The position numbers and the translations under genes were made by a program. Below, piece by piece: positions 8,592 through 17,042 of a stretch of DNA of 64,000 nucleotides (position 1 is its first letter; every line of letters begins with the position of its first letter). Origin of the DNA: Flavobacteriaceae bacterium (GTDB taxonomy: Bacteria > Bacteroidota > Bacteroidia > Flavobacteriales > Flavobacteriaceae); the NCBI GenBank assembly GCA_013373385.1, contig JABXHX010000017.1:1-64000 (forward strand). The letters are read 5' to 3'. Below the pieces are notes generated by a model. That model saw nothing but the letters and a program-made list of their open reading frames with translations, was not told the origin of the DNA and did no database searches.

Positions 8592-8802
8592 TGTGTTCTA
8601 ACAGACCTGCAAACCTAATCTGATCCTGTAACTTTTATTCCTCATCAGCCAGAATTTGGCAAATAATAATTACTTCCTAATCTATTTGATAAACTTTTAT
8701 TAGAATTTTTAGCAAAAGTCCCTTTTCTAATAATAGTTAATCAAATTATTTATATTTACTCAAAAAATGCAGAACTACGTTTTCTAGGTCTGTTAGCACA
8801 TA
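8592..8802. repeat. Large nested palindrome (~211 bp)
   Basis: Outer arms TGTGTTCTAACAGACCT (8592-8608) / AGGTCTGTTAGCACATA (8786-8802); inner arms ATTTGATAAACTTTTATTAGAA (8684-8705) / TTCTAATAATAGTTAATCAAAT (8725-8746), 20 of 22 paired. Confidence 0.65.
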
Positions 8803-8840
8803 TAAAAATCACATTTTAAGAAATAGCTAAAACACAAACA

Positions 8841-11090
8841 ATGATAAGCAAATCGATAAATACTTATATAAGCCTCTTTTTATTGTTAATAATTTTCATT
8901 TGCTCCTGCAAAACAGAACAAAAATCAGCTGTTGTTAAATCCTCAGAGCAGTTAATTGAAAGGTTGTTGCCTGAATATAGTAATCAATTTATTATTCAGG
9001 AGAAGCCTAGTTTGAATGGGAATGATTTTTTTGAAATTGAAAATGGGAAGAATCAGAAAATAATTATCAGAGGAAATAATCCCATATCAATAGCTTCTGG
9101 ATTTAATTATTATTTGAAACATGTTGCAAATTGTCACATCTCATGGAACGGCGATCAACTGAACCTCCCTTCTAAATTGCCTCCAATAATTCAAAAAATC
9201 AGAAAAGAAAGTCTGTACAAATCTAATTTTAATTTTAATTACTGCACATTTAATTACACTATGCTATGGTGGGATTGGAATCGTTGGGAAAGAGAAATTG
9301 ACTTTATGGCACTAAACGGCGTTAATATGCCACTTGCAATTGTTGGCATGGAAGCCGTATGGTATAATTTTTTGAAACGATACAATTATTCTGATAAGGA
9401 TGCAAAAGAATTTATTTCGGGACCAGGCTACACAGCATGGTGGTTAATGGGAAATTTAGAAGGACGAGGTGGTCCTATGACCTCAGAATGGATAGAAGGG
9501 CGAATTGTATTGCAAAAGAAAATATTAAAGAGAATGCGTAAACTAGGTATGCGTCCTGTATTACCTGGTTTTGTAGGGCTTGTACCAACATCATTAGATA
9601 AAGTTGTTCCATCTGCGAAGCTTTTAGATCAAGGAAAATGGTTAAATGATACACGGCCTGCTGTTTTAAACCCAGAAACACCTTTATTTGATGAAATGGC
9701 AAAAGCATGGTATGAAGAACTAGACAACCTTTATGGTTCTGTTGATGCTTTTTCAGGAGACTTATTTCATGAAGGAGGCAAAACGCATGGATTAGATATA
9801 GGTAATATTGCCGCTAAAGTTCAAAAACATATGATTGAATATAATCCGAATTCAATATGGTGTATACAAGGTTGGGGTGGCAATCCAAAGAAAACACTTT
9901 TAGAAGGGCTTAAAGATGAAAACACTTTAATTATAGAACTCTGTGGAGAGTATTTTAAAAACTGGAGAAAAACTGATGGTTTTAATGGTAAGCCTTGGGT
10001 ATTTAGCACAATAATTCAATATGGTGGTAATGTTGGCTTACATGGACGTCTGAAAGATTTAGCAAATAATCTAATTGATGCGCAGTCAATAAAAAATGAG
10101 CCTATAGGAATAGGAACAACATGGGAAAGTATAGAAATAAACCCTATTATTAATGATTTTTTAAGCGATATGAGATGGGAATCAAATGTTCCTGATATCG
10201 AAGAATGGTGTGAAAATTATGCAGTACGAAGATATGGTTTTGATTCTGAAAACATTCGAAAAGGATGGAATATCATTCTCAAAACAGCTTATGGAACTTA
10301 TAAAAATCATAGGAGACCAACTGAGTCAATTTTTTGTGCTCCGCCATCTTTAAAAGTGAAAAAAGCGTCTCCATTTGCTGCTTCTATTAAAGTACATTAT
10401 GACCAAAGGGATTTTCGTGATGCCATTAATTTAATGCTTTTAGATGCCGAAATCGGAGCTGATCAAGCTACTTATAAATATGATATTGTTGATTTTACAA
10501 GGCAATTTATGGCTAATGCAGCTCAAATTCCATATAATTTGATGGTAAAAGCTTTTCAAGAGAAAAACATTTCTGCTTTTGAAGAATCTGCTGGTCAATT
10601 TTTAGAAATGATTGATGATCAAGACCGGTTGTTAGCTACAGAAACGTCATTTTTACTTGGAAAATGGATTAACGACGCAAGGAAAAGCACTACTACACCT
10701 AAACAAATAGCTCAAAATGAGAGTAATGCTCGCGTTTTAATTACTACTTGGACAAAAGAAAAATCAGGTTTGGACAACTATGCTTGGCGTGAGTGGAATG
10801 GCTTGTTAAGTACCTATTATAAACCTCGTTGGGAGCTGTTTATTAATAATTTAAGAAATCAATTAAACGGAGCTTCTGCTCAAAAAACTGACTTTTATTC
10901 ATTTCAAAGTAAATGGTCAAACCAAAAATGGGAAGATCAGAATTATCTTATAAATCCTATTGGAAACCCACTAAAAATTGCAAAAGAGTTAATAAAAAAA
11001 TGGAGCTTTTTAATTGATAATCCTGAAAAATATATGGGCCCGAAAACAAAAAAAACAGATAAAATTGAAACTTCAAAAGAAGCACGATAA
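8841..11090 (+). CDS. Alpha-N-acetylglucosaminidase (NAGLU-like, GH89), lipoprotein
   Basis: NAGLU-type motifs: NYCTFNYTMLWWDWNRWEREIDFMALNGVNMPLAIVGMEAVW, GDLFHEGGKTHG, GGNVGLHGRL; lipobox FICSCK. Confidence 0.9.
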   Translation: MISKSINTYISLFLLLIIFICSCKTEQKSAVVKSSEQLIERLLPEYSNQFIIQEKPSLNGNDFFEIENGKNQKIIIRGNNPISIASGFNYYLKHVANCHISWNGDQLNLPSKLPPIIQKIRKESLYKSNFNFNYCTFNYTMLWWDWNRWEREIDFMALNGVNMPLAIVGMEAVWYNFLKRYNYSDKDAKEFISGPGYTAWWLMGNLEGRGGPMTSEWIEGRIVLQKKILKRMRKLGMRPVLPGFVGLVPTSLDKVVPSAKLLDQGKWLNDTRPAVLNPETPLFDEMAKAWYEELDNLYGSVDAFSGDLFHEGGKTHGLDIGNIAAKVQKHMIEYNPNSIWCIQGWGGNPKKTLLEGLKDENTLIIELCGEYFKNWRKTDGFNGKPWVFSTIIQYGGNVGLHGRLKDLANNLIDAQSIKNEPIGIGTTWESIEINPIINDFLSDMRWESNVPDIEEWCENYAVRRYGFDSENIRKGWNIILKTAYGTYKNHRRPTESIFCAPPSLKVKKASPFAASIKVHYDQRDFRDAINLMLLDAEIGADQATYKYDIVDFTRQFMANAAQIPYNLMVKAFQEKNISAFEESAGQFLEMIDDQDRLLATETSFLLGKWINDARKSTTTPKQIAQNESNARVLITTWTKEKSGLDNYAWREWNGLLSTYYKPRWELFINNLRNQLNGASAQKTDFYSFQSKWSNQKWEDQNYLINPIGNPLKIAKELIKKWSFLIDNPEKYMGPKTKKTDKIETSKEAR

Positions 11091-11107
11091 GCTAATAAAA
11101 ATTTATG

Positions 11108-11142
11108 TAATAATGGGTGGCTCCACTATACCATCATTATTA
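11108..11142. terminator. Candidate hairpin downstream of the GH89 gene
   Basis: TAATAATGgGTGGctCCACtatacCATTATTA-type nested palindrome; no clear U-tract. Confidence 0.35.
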
Positions 11143-11255
11143 AATAAATCGATTATACTCTCTACATTACCATTTTCGAGATTCTTTAAATACTATTTTG
11201 CTATTTCAGTTTTGTTTATATAGATGTATTTTTAATTTGAACATGATTAATTAAA

Positions 11256-11840
11256 CTATTTCACTCTTGGTTCTAGTTGATAACCTGCTTCTCCTTCAAC
11301 CAATTGATAGTTGTATTTTTTAGTGATTCCGTTTTCTTTAAATTCTCTTGTTATTTCATTTTCAGTTATGGTAAGTTTATCTGAGTTAATTTCTTTTTGA
11401 GCATCTATTTTTCTTACAAATATTTGAGAAATGCTTTTTCCTTTATTAGAAGCGTATCCAATTAGCTCAAGGTTTCCCGAATCATCTGTAGGAAGAATCT
11501 TAATGAAAAATTCTTTGAATCCGTCTTTATTTATATCAGTCATAAAACTACTTAAAACCACACCTTCAATTTCTATTGATTCATTAAAATTAGTTGCTCC
11601 GCCTTTGGTAAATAAGTTAATTGTAGAAGTTTCTCCATTTTTCGACTCAACAAAAAAAGAATAACCAGTAGCTTTATGTTCTGATTTATAATATTTTGTG
11701 AATGTTTTAGAGCTTTCCGTTTCTTGAGTTTTTATAGCTTTTTTAATTTCTTTTTGTGTGTTAGTGCTAGTCTTTTCATTTTTACACCCTATTATAAAAA
11801 GAGAACAAGTAATGGAAATGGTTAATGTTAATTTTCTCAT
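11256..11840 (-). CDS. Hypothetical lipoprotein
   Basis: Signal peptide with lipobox (ITCSLFIIGCKNEK). Confidence 0.65.
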   Translation of the reverse strand: MRKLTLTISITCSLFIIGCKNEKTSTNTQKEIKKAIKTQETESSKTFTKYYKSEHKATGYSFFVESKNGETSTINLFTKGGATNFNESIEIEGVVLSSFMTDINKDGFKEFFIKILPTDDSGNLELIGYASNKGKSISQIFVRKIDAQKEINSDKLTITENEITREFKENGITKKYNYQLVEGEAGYQLEPRVK

Positions 11841-12109
11841 ATTATATTCTGTTTTTTTTAAATTCCTACGAAGTTATTTATATCTTCAAAAGTATTATAA
11901 AAATTTAATGATATTCTCAACTTGCTCTTGTAGCTTTTTACAAAAATACGATGTTTCATTAATTGTTATTCTATCTCTGAGCTATTTTCAGCTGGAATTA
12001 GTATAAAATGAACGTAGTTCTTTTGAAACAGGCGAGTTTATAGCTATATTATTTTTCATCAATTCAGCAATTAAATAGTCAATAGGTTCTTCTATTTTAA
12101 TTTGGATGG

Positions 12110-12351
12110 TTTTTATAATTAAACTTTCTAGTAAAACTAAAAGGGAATTGGTAGTAATAAGTCAACAATTATTTGCTTATACTGTCGAAAAAATGAAAAA
12201 TAATCAAAATGAGAATCTAGATTTACATTTAATGAATTTAATTACTACACCACATAGAACTTAAAACAGATTATTCAATAATTAGTTTGTTATTTCATAT
12301 CCTACCTTGGAAAAAAGCAATTGAATTGACTGAAAAAATTATCGCTAATTA
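12110..12351 (+). pseudogene. Frameshifted gene remnant, possibly C-terminal part of a TetR-like regulator
   Basis: KLSSKTKRELVVISQQLFAYTVEKMKNNQNENLDLHLMNLITTPHRT* in one frame, followed in the next frame by KTDYSIISLLFHILPWKKAIELTEKIIAN*. Family guess is weak. Confidence 0.25.
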
Positions 12352-12516
12352 AAAATATAGAATATACTAGAATTGACACACTTTTGGTCCTGTTATTAAG
12401 ATTTATAAAATAACGAAACACAACGATTAAAAACAAAAATAAGCCGACAATACTGGAAAACTTGATTAAACACAACTTTTATAAAGTATATTTGCACTTT
12501 AGTTACTTTAGTTTTT

Positions 12517-14190
12517 GTGTCTAAACATTTTCAACATTTCGCAACTTCTATAAACGGAATTAATCTTCCTACAAGATTTACGTTTCCGTTTTATTACGAA
12601 CCACATCCTTTGTGCAAGATTGCCGCAAAAGAAGTACAAGAGTATTTACAAAATCAAACTGATTTTCAACATAATTTTGGTTTAAATAAAAATCAAAAAG
12701 GTTTAGTAATTGGCAAAATGTTTGGCGTGCTTGTCGTAAAAAATCAACAAGAAGAAATTGGATACATTACTGCTGTTTCAGGTAAGCTAGCCGAAACAAA
12801 TACACATCAAAAATTTGTTCCACCTGTGTATGATATGCTAACTAAAGACTCTTTTTTTACTAAAGAAGAACAGTTTCTTAACAACATTAACAAAGAGATA
12901 GAACAGCTAGAAAACCATATTGAATATAACGATTTACAACAACAATACACTTTAAAAAACAAAGAAGCAAAAGCTGATATCAAGCAAAGAAGACAAGCAT
13001 TGAAAACAGCAAAAAAGCAACGTAAGCAAAAAAGAGAAAAGGCTATTTTGGCATTATCTGAAAAAGAATATACTACCTTAGAAAAACAGCTCGCTAAACA
13101 AAGTTTAGAAGACAAGTATTTTTTTAATAATGTAAACAGATTTTGGGAGTTCACCTTAGCAGACATCAAAAAAAAGTTAGCTACTTATACAAACAAAATT
13201 GAAGCTTTGAAAAAAGAAAGAAAACAAAAATCTGCCGCTTTACAGCAGCATTTATTTGAAAAATACCAATTTCTAAACAGCGAAAAAAAAGCAAAAAACT
13301 TAGCTGAATTGTTTAAAAAAACCAATCAGGTTCCGCCTGCTGGTTCAGGAGAATGTGCTGCTCCGAAATTATTACAATACGCTTTTTTACACAATCTTAC
13401 TCCAGTTGCTATGGCTGAATTTTGGTGGGGGCAATCCCCCAATAAAGAGATTCGAAAGCACAAGCATTTTTATCCGGCCTGTCAAGGAAAATGCAAACCA
13501 ATTCTAACACATATGTTAGACGGAATTGAACTAGACACCAATCCAATGTTACAAAATCCTGCTATTGGAAAAGAACTTGAAATAGTTTTTGAAGATACAG
13601 ATTTGATTGTCGTAAATAAACCAGCTGAGTTTTTATCTGTTCCTGGAATTCACATACAAGATTCTGTTTATACAAGAATCAAGCAGCAAATAAAACATAT
13701 TTCAGGACCAATTATTGTTCACAGACTAGATATGTCTACTTCTGGATTGTTGGTTGTTGCCAAAAACAAAAATGCTCATAAAGAATTACAACGACAGTTT
13801 ATTAACAAAACTATTACTAAAAGGTATACTGCTTTGTTAGACGGCACTATTAAAAAAGATAAAGGCACAATTGATTTACCTTTACGAGTAGATCTTGATG
13901 ATAGGCCAAGACAATTGGTGTGTTTTGAATATGGAAAACAAGCAATAACAAATTGGAGAGTTATTGAGCGCACCAATGGTAAAACTAGAATTCATTTATT
14001 TCCTGTAAGCGGAAGAACACATCAGCTTCGTGTACACTGTTCGCATCATTTGGGATTAAACACGCCTATTATTGGAGATGATTTATACGGCACAAAGGAT
14101 AGCAGATTGCATTTACATGCAGATACCTTAGCGTTTATGCACCCAACTACGCAGCAAAAAATGCATTTTCATAAAAAAGCCGAGTTTTAA
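12517..14190 (+). CDS. RluA-family pseudouridine synthase with long N-terminal coiled-coil extension
   Basis: Catalytic HRLDMSTSGLLVVAKN; C-terminal SGRTHQLRVHCSHHLGLNTPIIGDDLYG; GTG start. Confidence 0.88.
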   Translation: MSKHFQHFATSINGINLPTRFTFPFYYEPHPLCKIAAKEVQEYLQNQTDFQHNFGLNKNQKGLVIGKMFGVLVVKNQQEEIGYITAVSGKLAETNTHQKFVPPVYDMLTKDSFFTKEEQFLNNINKEIEQLENHIEYNDLQQQYTLKNKEAKADIKQRRQALKTAKKQRKQKREKAILALSEKEYTTLEKQLAKQSLEDKYFFNNVNRFWEFTLADIKKKLATYTNKIEALKKERKQKSAALQQHLFEKYQFLNSEKKAKNLAELFKKTNQVPPAGSGECAAPKLLQYAFLHNLTPVAMAEFWWGQSPNKEIRKHKHFYPACQGKCKPILTHMLDGIELDTNPMLQNPAIGKELEIVFEDTDLIVVNKPAEFLSVPGIHIQDSVYTRIKQQIKHISGPIIVHRLDMSTSGLLVVAKNKNAHKELQRQFINKTITKRYTALLDGTIKKDKGTIDLPLRVDLDDRPRQLVCFEYGKQAITNWRVIERTNGKTRIHLFPVSGRTHQLRVHCSHHLGLNTPIIGDDLYGTKDSRLHLHADTLAFMHPTTQQKMHFHKKAEF

Positions 14191-14204
14191 AACTCGGCTT
14201 TTTT
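14173..14204. terminator. Perfect palindromic terminator overlapping the RluA-family stop codon
   Basis: AAAAAAGCCGAGTTTTAAAACTCGGCTTTTTT. Confidence 0.8.
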
Positions 14205-14231
14205 ATGTTGAGCTCCTTAACTTTATCTGAA

Positions 14232-16880
14232 TTACAGCATAAATCTGTAAGTTGCTTTAACTAAGAAAATATTATGCGCCGTTTGTCCAAAAATATTATC
14301 TCCTAAGCTCCGTAATAAATCGTCCATTGGGTTTCCAGCACGTGTCAATCCTTTAGACCAAACCAAGAATACTTCTGATCCAGGAATATATTCCCATCTT
14401 GCCACTAAGTTCGATTGAAATTGTATGAACGAGAAATTTGGGTTTGCAAAAGAATAATCTGTTGTTGTATCTGTATTTTCATCAACCAAATAGCTATTAG
14501 AATTTGCATCGTAGTTAATTTGATTGTTTGTGTAAGACTGATACCTATCAGAAATATTTGTTGCTAACGAATTTGTAATATATTTAAAGTTGGTATAACG
14601 TCCTCTAGAAATAAAAGGCGAACCATAATACTGAATGGATAAGTTAGGTTTAATCGTATAGTTTAAACGCAGCGACAAGTTAAATGTATCTTGGTCTAAG
14701 CTTGCGTTGATATATCTGGTATTTCCATTAAACGCATTTGTTGTAACATACTGTAATTCTTGGTTGTTAGAATTAATTCTAGCATCAACAGAAATATTTA
14801 GTGAGTTAATAGGGACAAAAGTAATTGTGGTCGAAGCATAGGTTCTTTTAAAACCATTATCTGCTCCATTAGTCTTTCCTCCACGTACTCTAAATTGCAC
14901 TTTTTTACTTTGATCGCTATTGATGTACATATTGTAATCTAAAGAGCTGGGTAAACGTAGCATAGGTCCACCACGTAAAGCTGCATCGGAATAATCTACT
15001 GCTGCATAATGAATATTAAATCCGGTTCTCCAATTGTTATGAAATGTTGCATGAGAGTTGGTATTGACCCCTAAATACGTATGATCGCCTTCAAAGTTCC
15101 AAGACGCATAGTGATTGTAGTTTATTTGCAATCTTCTAAAAACTGAAAATGGTTTTAAAGAGCGATATGCCATCCAATTATAATGCGTAATGTCATCTGC
15201 ATTTCGTTGAAAACCAATATCATTTAACTCTAATTCAGGAGAACGCCAAGTTATCCCAGTATCAAACATAAAATTTCCGCCACCAGATTTTCCAATTTTT
15301 ATATTTCCACCAGTACCTGTTAACGAAGTCCTATTAGGATCTACATTAACATGCTCTGCATCTACTCGCTGAAAATTATGACGTAAACTGGTTTGTGTAT
15401 TATAAATAGCTTCTTTGCTTCCTAGCACTTTGCTCATCACCATATTACCAGCAACATACCAAGTTCTATTATTCCATTGATGCCTAAAGTCTACTCCACT
15501 TGTATAGGCTGCATTATGAATTCCGTTGATATTGGTATCTGATAAATTTCTGTTCGTAGCTGTAAAAATTCCGCCAATTAGCGTATTACTATTGTTGTAT
15601 TCTTTTTGCAATCTGGTTAAAAAGAAGTTGGTAAGCGGTTCAATGGCTTCTTTTCTACGAGTACCATTATTATCTATTTCTGCAAATTCTTTTTGTGTAA
15701 CTGCTTCTAAAATTCCGATTGACAAACCTGATTTTGTTTTTCCAGAAAATTTAGCCGCTCCTAAAATGGTTGTATTTCCAGGTCTGTTAACATACTCACC
15801 AGTACCAGCTGTTGTTCCTCCTTGTGGTTTACGCCCTATTCTTCTTGAATAAAACACATTGTCTCTTGTAAAAGGACCACCTGCTTGAGCTTGCGTAACT
15901 TGATAATCAAAAATGTTCTTGTTCTCAACAAAAAACGGACGCTGTTCTCTTTGGAATATTTGAAATCCGTCTAAGGCAATTGCAGATGGGTCTGCCTCTA
16001 CTTGACCAAAATCTGGATTTACCGTAAAATCTAAAGTCAAATTATTTGTAACACCAATTTTACCATCAATCCCTGCATTTACACTACTTCTTTTTCCTGT
16101 TGCAAAAGGGTTACCGGGTACTTTCTCAAATTTTTCTGTTTGTCCAACTACATAAGGTTGAATTTCTAATTGTTTTTGAGGTTTGATATTTTTAATTCCA
16201 TGCAACTCACCTAAGTTACTTACCCAACCTGGTAAATCTCTTGGAATTCTTTGCCAAATAGAACGCTCGTTTTCTCTAAAATTATTTCTGTGCATTTGCA
16301 AACCCCAAACTTGTTCTTCTTTGTCTGAAAAACGTACTTGTGTAAACGGAATTTTCATTTCTGCGGTCCAACCTTCTTCATCTATCTTAGTCTTTGCGTA
16401 CCAAATTGGGTTCCAGCTATTATCCCAATTGTTTCCATTTTGCGATATAGCCTCCTCTCCTTTTACTCCTGCTGCTGTAATGGTAAAAGCAAAACCAGTT
16501 CTTAAATCGTGGTAACTATCAAAATTTACTTCAACCCAATCTCCTGCATTACCATCTCTACGCGACAATCTATTTACAATTTTATCTGGCTCAGTATCAT
16601 AACAACGTACGGCTATATATATGTTCTTTTCGTCATAAATAATTTTGAATTTTGTTTTCTGTGCTGGTTCTTTCCCTTCATCGGGCATCCATTGTTTAAA
16701 ATCGCCAGCCCATGCAACAGCATTCCATGTTTCATCGTTAATATTACCATCAATAATGGGTGCAGTAGTGACTTTTTTTGTGTTGTAGATTCTTTTCGGA
16801 ACTTTTGTTATTGTAGATTCTTGACCAAATGCAACAGTACATATACATAAAGAAAGAATCAATGAGAATTGTCTAATCAT
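14232..16880 (-). CDS. CBM9-like + DUF5916 outer-membrane protein
   Basis: N-terminal APIIDGNINDETWNAVAW...; DFTVNPDFGQVEADPSAIALDGFQIFQREQRPFFVENKNIF motif. Confidence 0.82.
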   Translation of the reverse strand: MIRQFSLILSLCICTVAFGQESTITKVPKRIYNTKKVTTAPIIDGNINDETWNAVAWAGDFKQWMPDEGKEPAQKTKFKIIYDEKNIYIAVRCYDTEPDKIVNRLSRRDGNAGDWVEVNFDSYHDLRTGFAFTITAAGVKGEEAISQNGNNWDNSWNPIWYAKTKIDEEGWTAEMKIPFTQVRFSDKEEQVWGLQMHRNNFRENERSIWQRIPRDLPGWVSNLGELHGIKNIKPQKQLEIQPYVVGQTEKFEKVPGNPFATGKRSSVNAGIDGKIGVTNNLTLDFTVNPDFGQVEADPSAIALDGFQIFQREQRPFFVENKNIFDYQVTQAQAGGPFTRDNVFYSRRIGRKPQGGTTAGTGEYVNRPGNTTILGAAKFSGKTKSGLSIGILEAVTQKEFAEIDNNGTRRKEAIEPLTNFFLTRLQKEYNNSNTLIGGIFTATNRNLSDTNINGIHNAAYTSGVDFRHQWNNRTWYVAGNMVMSKVLGSKEAIYNTQTSLRHNFQRVDAEHVNVDPNRTSLTGTGGNIKIGKSGGGNFMFDTGITWRSPELELNDIGFQRNADDITHYNWMAYRSLKPFSVFRRLQINYNHYASWNFEGDHTYLGVNTNSHATFHNNWRTGFNIHYAAVDYSDAALRGGPMLRLPSSLDYNMYINSDQSKKVQFRVRGGKTNGADNGFKRTYASTTITFVPINSLNISVDARINSNNQELQYVTTNAFNGNTRYINASLDQDTFNLSLRLNYTIKPNLSIQYYGSPFISRGRYTNFKYITNSLATNISDRYQSYTNNQINYDANSNSYLVDENTDTTTDYSFANPNFSFIQFQSNLVARWEYIPGSEVFLVWSKGLTRAGNPMDDLLRSLGDNIFGQTAHNIFLVKATYRFML

Positions 16881-17042
16881 TTTAATAGTTGAATTGATTG
16901 CTTGTAAAAAGTATTTTTTACAAAGACTTCATGATTAACAGAAGTGTTACAAATTAAACTCTCTACAGTCCTTATTCTGTCTTAATGTTATGTTAATAAT
17001 TTAATAAAAAAAGTTAAAGCTAGGCCAAGCTAAAGGTAAATA

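Noticed and set aside
11014-11223. 69-aa plus-strand ORF overlapping the end of the GH89 gene
   Set aside because: Out-of-frame overlap and passes through the hairpin at 11108-11142; composition not protein-like.
12807-13169. Minus-strand 120-aa ORF inside the RluA-family gene
   Set aside because: Antisense to a well-supported CDS; low-complexity Ser/Phe/Leu-rich translation typical of antisense to Lys/Glu-rich coiled coil.
15526-16850. Plus-strand ORFs (108, 110, 113 aa) opposite the DUF5916 gene
   Set aside because: Shadow ORFs of a long conserved CDS; no domain or signal recognisable.
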